From Streptomyces albus subsp. albus (lineage in GTDB: Bacteria; Actinomycetota; Actinomycetes; Streptomycetales; Streptomycetaceae): DNA of 64,000 nt. The translations under genes and the position numbers were made by a program. How positions within the stretch are numbered: the first letter of the stretch is position 1; the number at the start of each line of letters is the position of its first letter. Below the pieces are notes generated by a model. That model was given only the letters and a program-made list of their open reading frames with translations. It had not been told where the DNA came from and did not search any database. This document shows, in pieces, positions 7,135 to 18,367 of the stretch. The stretch covers positions 1 to 64,000 of the forward strand of contig NZ_JODR01000025.1 in assembly GCF_000725885.1 (NCBI RefSeq), written 5' to 3'.

Positions 7135-7927
7135 GGCTCCGGCCTCCCTTCGTGCCACCGCTCCGGGTGCCGGCCGCCGTCTTCTTCGCGGCGGTCCTGG
7201 CGCCGGTCCGCTTGGCCGCCGGTCCGCCGGCCGCCGTCTTCTTCGCGGCAGGCCGGCCTGTGGACTGCTTGGCCGCGGTGCGCTTGGCGGCGGACTTCTT
7301 CGCGGCCGTCTTCTTGGCCGCGGTCCTGCCGGGCACGGTCGTCTCGGCCGTGGTCTTCTTCGCGGCGGTCCTCTTGGCCGCGGGCTTCTTGGCGGGGGTC
7401 TTCTTCGCCGGGGCCTTCTTCGCCGGGGCCTTCTTCGCGGCGGTTCCCCGGGCCGTCTTCTTCGCCGTCGAGGCGGCGGACTCCGGCTCCTGCTCCGCGT
7501 CCTGGCCGGGGCGCTGCTCGGGGCTCTCCTCGGCCGCGTCGTCCGCACCGTCCGGCTCCGCGCCGTCCGCACCGGCGCCCTCGGCTTCCTCCCGCGCGCC
7601 GGAGCCGGCGAGCTGGTCGCGGATGCCGAGGGTGCGCTCGTGCAGGCGGTCGGCCAGTGCGTTCACCTGGCGGTTGACCAGGGCGCCGGTCGCCGCCTTG
7701 CCCGCGCCGCGTAGATCGTCGCGCAGCTGGTCGCCCAGCTCCTTGAACCGCGGGTTCTTGGACAGCTGCTCGGTGGCCGGCCGGGCCAGGGCCTGCGGGC
7801 CGAGCTGGAGCCGCCTGCCCATCACCATCGTGGCGACGCCGAAGGCGAACTTCGCCTTCTTCGTCCGGCCCAGCACATAGCCCCCGGCCACGGCCAGCGC
7901 CGCCGTCAGTCTGCTGTTCATGTCCAT
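7127..7927 (-). CDS. gvpY: gas vesicle protein GvpY (with Lys/Ala-rich histone-like tail)
   Basis: 266 residues. The N-terminal 105 residues form a conserved-looking domain (LTAALAVAGGYVLGRTKKAK then FAFGVATMVMGRRLQLGPQA), with an acidic linker near 110-155. The last 110 residues are repeats of AAKK/PAKK/AAKR type, like histone H1 or HupS tails. The position between gvpG and gvpZ fits GvpY of Streptomyces. It overlaps gvpG by 10 bases. The basic tail contrasts with the acidic tail of GvpZ encoded next. Confidence 0.82.
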   Translation of the reverse strand: MDMNSRLTAALAVAGGYVLGRTKKAKFAFGVATMVMGRRLQLGPQALARPATEQLSKNPRFKELGDQLRDDLRGAGKAATGALVNRQVNALADRLHERTLGIRDQLAGSGAREEAEGAGADGAEPDGADDAAEESPEQRPGQDAEQEPESAASTAKKTARGTAAKKAPAKKAPAKKTPAKKPAAKRTAAKKTTAETTVPGRTAAKKTAAKKSAAKRTAAKQSTGRPAAKKTAAGGPAAKRTGARTAAKKTAAGTRSGGTKGGRSRA

Positions 7928-8154
7928 GGGTTCCTGTTCTCCAGACGCGCGAGGAGCTCGTCCTCACGCCGGTCGAACTCGGCTTCGTCGATCTCGCCGG
8001 CCAGCAGTGCCCGCTCCAGTTCGGCGAGCTCCCGCTGGACGACTGCGGGGTCGCGGTACTGCCGCTCCGCCTCGGCCGTCACCTGCCGCAGCACCCAGGC
8101 GGTGCCGCGCAGCGGTGCGGCGGGCAGCAGCAGCAGTTCGCTGATCAGGCCCAT
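7918..8154 (-). CDS. gvpG: gas vesicle protein GvpG
   Basis: 78 residues, MGLISELLLLPAAPLRGTAW then a helical charged tail with the GvpG hallmark ELERALLAGEIDEAEFDRRE. GvpG is a small helical assembly factor. The start was placed at the MGLISEL methionine, ten bases after the gvpF stop; the upstream extension lacks homology. Confidence 0.92.
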   Translation of the reverse strand: MGLISELLLLPAAPLRGTAWVLRQVTAEAERQYRDPAVVQRELAELERALLAGEIDEAEFDRREDELLARLENRNPWT

Positions 8155-8164
8155 CGCGCACCCG

Positions 8165-8938
8165 TCAGCCGCCGGCCCGCGCGGCACCCGCCGAGGCGGT
8201 CGCGTCGGCCGCGGCGTCGGACTTCTCGACGAAGCTGTAGGGCGGCAGCGGCCCGTTGACCTTGAGGTCCAGCTGGGGCGCCGAGGTGCCCAGCTCCTCA
8301 ATGGCGGCCAGCAGTCCGTCGGCGCCCTCCCGGTCCACCAGGACGGAGAGGTTCGCCAGCCAGCCCATGCTGTCGGGCCCCTCGCTGATCTCGGCCGCCA
8401 GCGGCTCCAGCGCGCGGCGCAGCAGGGCCGCGTCCTCGCCCTCGCGGGCCTGCACGGCCTGTGCGACCTTCTCGCCGAGTTGCAGCTTCTGCTCGTAGGT
8501 GCCGCCGCCGGCCGCCCGGTTGGCCTCGCTCATGGCGCGCAGCTCGGGGTTGTCGGCCATCACCAGGTGCAGCACGGCCTCCTGGTCGTGGCTGGCCTTG
8601 ATGTTGTACTCGACCTTGCCCTCCAGCGCGTCGAGCCGCTCGCGGAAGTGCCCGGCGCGTTCGGCGAGCACCGCGCCGACGGTGGCGTCGTCCTGCGAGA
8701 CGCTGCCGAACCGCATCGGCAGCACGGGCCGCTCCGCGCTCGCCTGGGCCAGCACCTGCTGGTGGGCGAGGAGTTCCCGGCGCTTGGGCTTGAGGTCGTC
8801 GGGGGCGTCGCTGACGAGCGCCACGAGCCCGTCGCGCTCCAGCACCCGGACCGGGCGGGGCGGGTCGCCCACGCCGGTCAGGCCGTCGGGCAGCGGCGGG
8901 GCCGGGGTGCGTGTGATGCCGTAGACGTAGGTGCTCAC
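8165..8938 (-). CDS. gvpF: gas vesicle protein GvpF (GvpF/L family)
   Basis: 257 residues from a GTG overlapping the gvpA stop. It begins STYVYGITRTPAPPLPDGL, contains ERPVLPMRFGSVSQDDATV and VEYNIKASHDQEAVL, and ends with the family signature DLKVNGPLPPYSFVE. GvpF binds the vesicle shell and helps assembly. It is homologous to GvpL encoded downstream; the place next to gvpA identifies it as GvpF. Confidence 0.93.
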   Translation of the reverse strand: MSTYVYGITRTPAPPLPDGLTGVGDPPRPVRVLERDGLVALVSDAPDDLKPKRRELLAHQQVLAQASAERPVLPMRFGSVSQDDATVGAVLAERAGHFRERLDALEGKVEYNIKASHDQEAVLHLVMADNPELRAMSEANRAAGGGTYEQKLQLGEKVAQAVQAREGEDAALLRRALEPLAAEISEGPDSMGWLANLSVLVDREGADGLLAAIEELGTSAPQLDLKVNGPLPPYSFVEKSDAAADATASAGAARAGG

Positions 8939-9345
8939 TCCCGCTCCTCCTTCCGGCGCGTGGTGGTGCGCCGCCGGCTGCCGCTGTCCTGGGATTCGTC
9001 ACGCGCCTGCTGGAAGACGTCGGACACGGTCTGTGCCGCGCCGCTGAGCGCGCCCTTGGTCTTGCCCCGGGACCCGGACTCGGTGACCTGGCCGACCACG
9101 TCGGGCAGGCCGGGGCTCTTGTTGCGGCCGGATTCCAGGTCGAGGCGGTTGCAGGCCTCGGCGAACTTCAGGTACGTGTCGACGCTCGCGACCACGACCC
9201 GGACGTCGATCTTGAGGATTTCGATGCCGACGAGGGACACCCGCACGAACGCGTCGATCACCAGTCCCCGGTCGAGGACGAGTTCCAGGACGTCGTAGAG
9301 ATTGCCGGTGCCGCCGCCTTGCTGCTGTGCCGTGGCGACAGTCAT
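8935..9345 (-). CDS. gvpA: gas vesicle major shell protein GvpA
   Basis: 136 residues with a strong AAGGAGG ribosome binding site 11 bases before the ATG. The GvpA core is LYDVLELVLDRGLVIDAFVR then VSLVGIEILKIDVRVVVASV followed by DTYLKFAEACNRLDLE, the signature of the vesicle wall protein. A C-terminal extension of about 60 residues, rich in Ser/Gly/Arg, is typical of Streptomyces GvpA and longer than in cyanobacteria. First gene of the minus-strand gvp operon; the promoter should lie in 9346-9561. Confidence 0.93.
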   Translation of the reverse strand: MTVATAQQQGGGTGNLYDVLELVLDRGLVIDAFVRVSLVGIEILKIDVRVVVASVDTYLKFAEACNRLDLESGRNKSPGLPDVVGQVTESGSRGKTKGALSGAAQTVSDVFQQARDESQDSGSRRRTTTRRKEERE

Positions 9346-9561
9346 GAGGCACGGCCTCCTTCGATGTCGTTTGGCGCTGAGGTTCAGCTGTCGGTCAGCC
9401 GGATCGGCTGTGGGTCAGCTCCGGTCGGCTGTCTTGGCATATGAGGACGTATGGGGACGCGGTCAACTGCCCGGCTCCGGCGGCCTGTTGTCGGTCTTCG
9501 GGGGCGCCCTGGGGAGCGGGCGGGACCGCGGCGCCGCAACGGGTAGCCCTTGGGCCAAGGG
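9346..9561. promoter_or_regulatory. gvpA upstream region with direct repeats and a palindrome
   Basis: This 216-base spacer should hold the gvpA promoter. It has two imperfect copies of a 19-20 base repeat (GGTCAGCC...CGGCTGT at 9393-9411 and GGTCAGCT...CGGCTGT at 9413-9432), with a partial third copy before them. At 9547-9561, directly after the hemerythrin-like stop, is CCCTTGG-G-CCAAGGG, a perfect palindrome that may be an operator or a weak terminator. No confident -10/-35 pair was found. Confidence 0.4.
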
Positions 9562-10035
9562 TCAAACCCGGCGGTCTTGCGCGCCCCCTCCCACCGGCTC
9601 CGCGCCGGACAGCCGCCGGGCGACCTGCTCACCCAGCCGGCGCCGCTCCCGGCCGCCGAGCCGCTTGCGCAGCCCGGCCAGCAGTGCGTCCTGCGCCCCG
9701 GCGCTCTCGGTCAGCCGGGCGTGCAGCAGTGCGGCGGCGCCGTCGGCCGGGGGACCGTCGCCGGTGCCGCGCAGCCGACGCGCCGCCCGCACGGCCGCCG
9801 CCTGCTGGCCGGCCACCGCGCCGGCCAGCCGCTCCCCCTCGGGCAGCACCCGGCGCGCCACGGGGGCGATCAGGTCCTCCTCGGCGCGGGCCCGCCGCTG
9901 AAGTGCGGTGACCACGGCGTCGGCGAGGGCGGCGCGGCGCTCCGGCTCGCGGGCCGCCTCGTAGGCCGCGAGAAGGCGCTCGGTCTCGGCGTGTTGGTCG
10001 GTGAGCAGTTCGGTCACGTCGGGGCGGTGGGCCAT
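9562..10035 (-). CDS. hemerythrin-like four-helix protein lacking most iron ligands
   Basis: 157 residues, ATG with a GAGGAG ribosome binding site. The pattern VTELLTDQHAETERLLAAYE and VTALQRRARAEEDLIAPVAR follows actinobacterial hemerythrin-domain proteins, which usually read as DH..VE..., RHSVAEEE.LYP and H...EE. Here only the first His (QHAE) remains; the expected histidines of the second, third and fourth helices are Arg, Gln or Ser. The protein probably keeps the fold but not a di-iron site. It lies between gvpA and gvpO, an unusual place, and may be transcribed with gvpA. Alternative: an unrelated helical bundle. Confidence 0.7.
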   Translation of the reverse strand: MAHRPDVTELLTDQHAETERLLAAYEAAREPERRAALADAVVTALQRRARAEEDLIAPVARRVLPEGERLAGAVAGQQAAAVRAARRLRGTGDGPPADGAAALLHARLTESAGAQDALLAGLRKRLGGRERRRLGEQVARRLSGAEPVGGGAQDRRV

Positions 10036-10130
10036 CGCGACTCCTCGGTACGGGTCTGTCCGGCGGTGACCGTTTCGGGCGGTGGGCGGTGGGGGACCCG
10101 GTGGCCAGTCGAGCATGGAGGTGAGCACAG

Positions 10131-10301
10131 GTGCAGCAGAGCAAGGGCACCGGAAGAGAGAACGAGGCCCGCGAGCGGCGCGGCGCACCCGTCTTCGCCG
10201 GCCGGCCGACGCGCCGCCCGGACGGCCCGATGGACTACGGTCCGCACGCCCCGTCCGACGACCGCGATCCGGAGTCCCACATCTTCCGCGGCGAGAACTG
10301 A
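10131..10301 (+). CDS. small hydrophilic protein of 56 residues, unknown function
   Basis: A GTG start has GGAGGTG eight bases upstream, a good ribosome binding site. Codon third positions are almost all G or C. The product begins VQQSKGTGRENEARERRGAP and ends DYGPHAPSDDRDPESHIFRG-EN, with no membrane segment or cysteine. It is divergent from the hemerythrin-like gene and upstream of gvpO, so it may belong to the gas vesicle locus. I do not recognise a family. Confidence 0.6.
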   Translation: MQQSKGTGRENEARERRGAPVFAGRPTRRPDGPMDYGPHAPSDDRDPESHIFRGEN

Positions 10302-10439
10302 AGCCCGCACGCGCATCACGGGACCTCCCTCACGGCGCCGGCCGGGTACCCGGTCCGCCCCGGTTCACTCGACGTCCAGCGGGCACCCGCACGGTTCACC
10401 GACGTACCCCGCACCGCCGGGGAGGGAGGAGAACCGCAC

Positions 10440-10787
10440 ATGAGTGAGAGCGCCGCCGGCAGCACGGGTTCCAAGAGGACCGGCACGTCCACGAAGGGGA
10501 ACGCGAGGGGGAACGCGCGGGAGAAGGGGCCCGGCACCGCGCAGGTGCTGCGGTCGGCCCGGGAGGCCATCGAGGAGCTGACCGGGCTGGAGGCCGAGAC
10601 GGTCTCGTCCGTGAGCAGAGACGAGGACGGCGGCTGGATCCTGCGGGTGGAGGTCGTCGAGCTGCGCAAGATCCCGGACAGCGTGAGCATGCTGGGCTCC
10701 TACGAGATGACGCTGGACGCGGACGGCGAGCTGACCGGCTACCGCAGGCTGCGCCGGTACGAACGCGGCAAGGCGGACCCGCAGTGA
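10440..10787 (+). CDS. gvpO: gas vesicle protein GvpO
   Basis: 115 residues with a GGAGGGAGGAG ribosome binding site. After a Ser/Gly/Lys-rich leader of about 32 residues, the GvpO domain reads AREAIEELTGLEAETVSSVS then GWILRVEVVELRKIPDSVSM and LGSYEMTLDADGELTGYRRL, a clear match. GvpO is required for vesicle formation in haloarchaea and is the first gene of Streptomyces gvp clusters. Here it is on the opposite strand from gvpA-K, about 1.1 kb from gvpA. Confidence 0.92.
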   Translation: MSESAAGSTGSKRTGTSTKGNARGNAREKGPGTAQVLRSAREAIEELTGLEAETVSSVSRDEDGGWILRVEVVELRKIPDSVSMLGSYEMTLDADGELTGYRRLRRYERGKADPQ

Positions 10788-10792
10788 GCCGC

Positions 10793-10856
10793 CGCCCGGA
10801 CGCACCCTGCCGGGGCACCACGCCCGCCCGGACACACCCAGCCGGGGCGCCACGCC
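10793..10856 (+). repeat. 32-base tandem duplication after gvpO
   Basis: Two adjacent 32-base copies (10793-10824 and 10825-10856) differ at three positions. They begin CGCCCGGAC and end CCACGCC, starting just after the gvpO stop. The rest of the gap to 11081 is low-complexity sequence with recurring CCCCGGAG words and holds no gene I can support. Confidence 0.6.
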
Positions 10857-11081
10857 CCGCACGTACGGCCGCACCCCGCCGCCCGGCCCTCCCCCGCCGG
10901 CGCGGCGGCCGGCCGGCTGACCCCGGACACGGCCGCCGCCCGGCATCCGGAGAACGTCCGACGCCCGGAGGCCGGAAGGCAATGGAGACCCGGAGCCCCG
11001 GAGACCCCGAAAACGCGGGAACCCGGAAACGCGCAGACCGCGAAACGCGAAGCCCCGGAGCCCCGGACCCCGCAGACCCGG

Positions 11082-12887
11082 TCAGAAGACATGGACGGCC
11101 AGGATGGTCGCGTCGTCCTCCGCCTCGGGGCCGAGCACGTGGTGGACCACGCAGTCCATCACCTCCGGTCCGGAGCCGCTGTGCCGTACGCAGCCGCGCA
11201 CCGCGTCCAGCAGCAGCTCGGTGCCGGCGTCCAGGTCCCGGCCGCGGCGTTCGACGACGCCGTCGGTGTACATCAGCAGCAGGTCGCCCGCCCGCAGCTG
11301 GGTGTGGTTGGTCTCGTACGGGGCGTCCGGCAGGACGCCCAGCATCAGCCCGTACGCGGCCTCCAGGAGGCGCGGTTCACCGTCCCGCACCAGGATGGGC
11401 GGCGGGTGTCCGGCGCTCGCCCAGCGGAAGACGCGGGCGTCCGGGTGCAGATGCCCCACCACGCAGGTCGCGGTGGTGTCGAGACTGCCGTAATAGTCGT
11501 GGTAGACGACCTCGCCGAGGGCCGTCGCCAGCTGGGCGGCGTCCTCGTCGGTGTAGGCCAGCCCGGCCAGCGCGGACCGCTGCTGGAGCGCGCGGCTGGC
11601 CGCGCTCACCCCGTGGCCGGAGGCGTCCCCGACGGCCAGCAGCACCCTGCCGTCGGGCAGCTCGCGGCACTTGTACCAGTCACCGCCGACCCCGGACTCG
11701 GACGGCACGTAGGCCGCGCTGACGTCGATCCACCACGGACTGAGCCGGCCCAGTGGCGGGACCAGGGCCTTGCGGAACGTCTCGGAGACCCGCCGCTCGG
11801 TCTCCGCCTCCCGGCGGGCCCGCTCGGCGTCGCCGAGCGCACGGCTGAGCCGCGCCTCCTGATCGGTGATGTTCCGCGCGGCGAACAGCAGCGACTCGGG
11901 GACGCCGGCGTCCTCCGGCTGGGCGTGCGCCACCCAGCGCAGCAGCCGTCGCTCACCGCCCACGACGACGGTCACCTCACGGTCGGGGAGCTGCCCGCCG
12001 GCCAGCAGGGTGCGCATGTCCCGGGCGAAGCCCGGCAGGTCCTCGGGGTCCAGCAGCCCGGCGACCGTCCGCACGTCGGCCTCGACCTCCCGGGCCGAGG
12101 CGATGGTCGGTGCCACGTCCTTGGTGTCCTCGACGCCCTCCGGCAGCGGTGCCTGGAGCCCCAGCAGGTCACGCATCCCCTGGGACCAGCGGACCCGGCC
12201 GGTGACCAGGTCCCATTCGGCCCAGCCCATCCGGCCGCGCTGCTGGATGCGGCGGCTGAGCCGGGCCTCGCCGACCGGCTCCCAGTTGGTCAGCAGCAGG
12301 TGCTCGTCGGGCAGCAGGGTGACGGTGCCGCGCAGCCGGGCGCGTTGCAGTACGCCGTTGACGACGTCGACGTGGTCGATGGTGTCGCTGGAGACGGGGC
12401 CGCGCGCCTCCAGCGCCGCGCGGTAGACGTCGTACATGCCGCTCGCCCGCACGCCGGGCCGGGTCTCGGACAGCAGCTTGCCGAGGAAGTCGTAGGAGCC
12501 GCGCTGCACACCGCTCAGCTCGAAGTGGTTGGCGCCGACGACGGTGAAGTCCTCGGCCGTCCCGTCCGGCCCGTACTCGGGCCGCAGCACGGTCGAGCTG
12601 CCGCGCAGCACCCCCAGGACGGCGGGCAGCCAGGAGGGCAGTCCGGGCAGGACCGCGACGTCGCTGGGCGGGGCGGTCTCCGCGCCGTCGTAGGTGAAGG
12701 GGTCGCCGGTCTGCCGCCGCGTGTGGTGCCCGGGCTGGGCGGCGGGCGCCGACTCGGCGACCCGGACCCGCGCCCGGTGCCTGGCCCGCGCCATGGTGCG
12801 CAGGGCGGCCCGGTGGAGCTGCTCCAGTGGTTCCTGGTGAGCGGGCTCGGGTGGTGGGGCGGCACGGTCCGCAGACGAGGAGTCCAT
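11082..12887 (-). CDS. PAS-containing PP2C/SpoIIE-type serine phosphatase
   Basis: 601 residues from MDSSSADRAAPPPE. The first 230 residues contain a poorly known N-terminal domain (GSYDFLGKLLSETRPGVRAS), a PAS-like region follows (GRMGWAEWDLVTGRVRWSQG), and the C-terminal 230 residues are a SpoIIE phosphatase with the metal motifs GVGGDWY and VGDASGHG, and the final DDATILAVHV. Such proteins dephosphorylate anti-sigma-factor antagonists in partner-switching stress signalling; no antagonist or kinase gene is adjacent. Upstream in-frame starts overlap the divergent S4 gene and were rejected. The ribosome binding site is weak. Confidence 0.85.
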   Translation of the reverse strand: MDSSSADRAAPPPEPAHQEPLEQLHRAALRTMARARHRARVRVAESAPAAQPGHHTRRQTGDPFTYDGAETAPPSDVAVLPGLPSWLPAVLGVLRGSSTVLRPEYGPDGTAEDFTVVGANHFELSGVQRGSYDFLGKLLSETRPGVRASGMYDVYRAALEARGPVSSDTIDHVDVVNGVLQRARLRGTVTLLPDEHLLLTNWEPVGEARLSRRIQQRGRMGWAEWDLVTGRVRWSQGMRDLLGLQAPLPEGVEDTKDVAPTIASAREVEADVRTVAGLLDPEDLPGFARDMRTLLAGGQLPDREVTVVVGGERRLLRWVAHAQPEDAGVPESLLFAARNITDQEARLSRALGDAERARREAETERRVSETFRKALVPPLGRLSPWWIDVSAAYVPSESGVGGDWYKCRELPDGRVLLAVGDASGHGVSAASRALQQRSALAGLAYTDEDAAQLATALGEVVYHDYYGSLDTTATCVVGHLHPDARVFRWASAGHPPPILVRDGEPRLLEAAYGLMLGVLPDAPYETNHTQLRAGDLLLMYTDGVVERRGRDLDAGTELLLDAVRGCVRHSGSGPEVMDCVVHHVLGPEAEDDATILAVHVF

Positions 12888-12990
12888 ATGCCAGCATTGT
12901 CCGTTCCTGCGTGCCGGTTCGCCGGGTGAGTGCCACCGCGGGACCGCCGAGCGGGGCACAGCCGCGTCCCGCTCCCCTACAGTCGGGGGC

Positions 12991-13368
12991 ATGACGGCGA
13001 ACGAAGGGTCGGTACGCGTCGACAGCTGGATCTGGTCCGTTCGGCTGACCAAGACCCGCTCGCAGGCGGCCACCGCAGTCCGCGGCGGCCATGTCAAGGT
13101 CAACGGCGAGCGGGTGAAGGCGGCCCACGCCCTGCGGGTGGGGGACGAGGTGCGGCTGCGGCACGGCGGCCGGGAACGCATCGTGATCGTCAAGCGGCTG
13201 ATCAGGAAACGGGTGGGAGCGCCCGTCGCCGTCGAGTGCTACGCCGACCACAGTCCGCCGCCGCCTCCGCCCGTCGAGGTCCCGGTCGTGGCCCGCCGCG
13301 AGCGGGGCGCCGGCCGGCCCACCAAGCGCGAGCGCCGCGAACTCGACCGGCTGCGCGGGGGCCGCTGA
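12991..13368 (+). CDS. S4-domain RNA-binding protein (Hsp15-like)
   Basis: 125 residues. The S4 domain occupies about residues 8-70: VRVDSWIWSVRLTKTRSQAA then GGHVKVNGERVKAAHALRVG, very like Hsp15 (HslR), which binds stalled 50S subunits carrying nascent chain and tRNA. The tail is proline-rich then basic (RGAGRPTKRERRELDRLRGG). It is divergent from the phosphatase gene. Gene symbol withheld because Streptomyces paralogues exist. Confidence 0.85.
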   Translation: MTANEGSVRVDSWIWSVRLTKTRSQAATAVRGGHVKVNGERVKAAHALRVGDEVRLRHGGRERIVIVKRLIRKRVGAPVAVECYADHSPPPPPPVEVPVVARRERGAGRPTKRERRELDRLRGGR

Positions 13369-13410
13369 CCCCGTCCCGCCGGGGGAGCCGCCCCACTGCG
13401 CCGAGCCGCC

Positions 13411-14082
13411 TCACTCGGTGACGTTGCCGAGCCGCTCCGCGAGCACGGCGGCCTGCACCCGCCGCCCCACCCCGAGCTTGCCGAGGATGACCGAGATCCG
13501 GTTCCTGACCGTCTTCTCGGCGAGGAACAGCCGCTCGCCGATCTGCCGGTTGGTCAGGCCCTCCCCGATGAGGGCCAGCACCTCCCGCTCGCGCGGGGTC
13601 AGCCGCGCCAGCTCGGGCGGCGCCGGGCAGCCCTCCCCCGCCTGCGCACGGGCCAGCGCGCGGGCCCGCGCCTCGGGGCCGATCAGCCGGCCGCCGGCCG
13701 CCACCGTGCGGATCGCGCCGACCAGGTCGGCGCCCCGGATCTGCTTGAGCACATAGCCGGCCGCGCCCGCCATGACGGCGTCGAGCAGCGCCTCGTCGTC
13801 GTCGAACGAGGTGAGCATCAGGCACACCAGTTCCGGCATCCGGGCCCGCAGCTCGCGGCACACCTCGATGCCCTGGTGGTCGCCGTCCGGGCCGGCGCTG
13901 CCCAGCCGTACGTCGAGCACGGCCACGTGCGGGCGGGCGGCGGGCACGCGGGCGAGGGCCTCGGCGGCGGTGCCAGCCTCCCCGACGACGCTCAGATCCG
14001 GCTCCTCCTCCAGCAGGTCACGCAGCCCGCGCCGCACCACCTCGTGGTCGTCGAGCAGGAACACACGAACAGACTCCGGCAC
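13411..14082 (-). CDS. NarL/FixJ-type response regulator (DevR-like)
   Basis: 223 residues. The receiver domain begins RVFLLDDHEVVRRGLRDLL with the phosphoacceptor Asp57 in AVLDVRL and a Lys in YVLKQI. The receiver carries an insert after the acceptor (GSAGPDGDHQG). The C-terminal LuxR helix-turn-helix is LTPREREVLALIGEGLTNRQ then IGERLFLAEKTVRNRISVIL. The insert and the ending recall DevR/DosR-like regulators. The likely partner is the GAF histidine kinase at 15762, separated by an MFS exporter on the opposite strand. Confidence 0.88.
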   Translation of the reverse strand: MPESVRVFLLDDHEVVRRGLRDLLEEEPDLSVVGEAGTAAEALARVPAARPHVAVLDVRLGSAGPDGDHQGIEVCRELRARMPELVCLMLTSFDDDEALLDAVMAGAAGYVLKQIRGADLVGAIRTVAAGGRLIGPEARARALARAQAGEGCPAPPELARLTPREREVLALIGEGLTNRQIGERLFLAEKTVRNRISVILGKLGVGRRVQAAVLAERLGNVTE

Positions 14083-14179
14083 TGGACCTCCTTGGACGCC
14101 CTCACAGGGTGGTGCACGGGCCGTCGGCTGACCAGGGGCCGTTCGGTACCCGCCGGGGCGGGCCCTCTAGGCTGCGGCC

Positions 14180-14238
14180 ATGACCGCCCCCGACCGGAGA
14201 CCCCCGCGCACCCGCCCGACGGACACCCCGGGGGCACG

Positions 14239-14242
<4 letters not shown>
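14180..14242 (+). CDS. possible 20-codon leader ORF coupled to the MFS gene
   Basis: An ATG opens a 20-codon Pro/Arg-rich frame whose TGA overlaps the GTG start of the MFS gene (GTGA). A TAGGCT hexamer ending six bases before the ATG would place a transcript start at the ATG itself, so it could be a leaderless leader peptide. Alternatively it is chance, or the true MFS N-terminus displaced by a frameshift. Confidence 0.3.
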
Positions 14243-17573
<3,331 letters not shown>

Positions 17574-17611
17574 CAGGCATGTCGTCCCCCCTGCCAGGGG
17601 ACCCGGCACGC

Positions 17612-18367
17612 ATGACGAAGCTCGGTCTGCCGGACGGCGTGCGCGCCTGCCTGTTCGATCTCGACGGTGTCCTCACCAAGACGGCCGTCGTCCACGACGC
17701 CGCCTGGAAGGAGACGTTCGACGCCTTCCTCCGCGAACGCGAGGGGCCCGGCTTCCGCCCCTTCGACCCGGTGGCGGACTACGACGCGTACGTGGACGGG
17801 CTGCCGCGCGCCGACGGGGTGCGCACCTTCCTCGCCTCGCGCGGCATCGAACTGCCCGAGGGCACGCCCGACGACCCGCCCGACCGCCGCACCGTGCACG
17901 GGCTGGGCAACCGCAAGAACGAGCTGCTGCTGGAGAAGATCCACCAGGAGGGCGTCGAGGCCTACGACGGCTCGGTGCGCTATCTGGACGCGGTACGCGC
18001 CGCCGGGCTGCGGACCGCGGTGGTCTCCTCCAGTGCCAACTGCAGGGACGTGCTGGTCGCGGTCGGCATCGCGGACCGGTTCGACGCCCGTATCGACGGC
18101 ATCGTGGCCAGGGAACGGAAGCTGCCGGGCAAGCCCCGTCCCGACACCTTCCTGGCCGCCGCCCACGAGCTGGGCGTCGCCCCCGGCGAGGCGGCCGTCT
18201 TCGAGGACGCGCTGGCCGGCATGGAGGCCGGCCGCGCCGGGGGTTTCGGCCACGTCGTCGGGGTGGACCGCACCGGCCAGGCCGGTGCGCTGCGCGCGCA
18301 CGGCGCGGATGTGGTGGTCAAGGACCTGTGGGACCTGGTGGACGCTTCCGGGGAAGGTGAGCGGTGA
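17612..18367 (+). CDS. HAD-family beta-phosphoglucomutase-like enzyme
   Basis: 251 residues. HAD motif I is [10 protein letters not shown] with Asp16 and Asp18; later motifs are VVSSSANC, the Lys of [10 protein letters not shown], and [12 protein letters not shown]. The [18 protein letters not shown] cap sequence is typical of beta-phosphoglucomutases that accompany GH65 phosphorylases. The stop overlaps the next start (GTGA), so the two enzymes are made together: the phosphorylase releases beta-glucose 1-phosphate and this enzyme makes glucose 6-phosphate. An ATG 33 bases upstream is in frame, but the AGGGGA site favours the chosen start. Confidence 0.88.
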   Translation: MTKLGLPDGVRACLFDLDGVLTKTAVVHDAAWKETFDAFLREREGPGFRPFDPVADYDAYVDGLPRADGVRTFLASRGIELPEGTPDDPPDRRTVHGLGNRKNELLLEKIHQEGVEAYDGSVRYLDAVRAAGLRTAVVSSSANCRDVLVAVGIADRFDARIDGIVARERKLPGKPRPDTFLAAAHELGVAPGEAAVFEDALAGMEAGRAGGFGHVVGVDRTGQAGALRAHGADVVVKDLWDLVDASGEGER

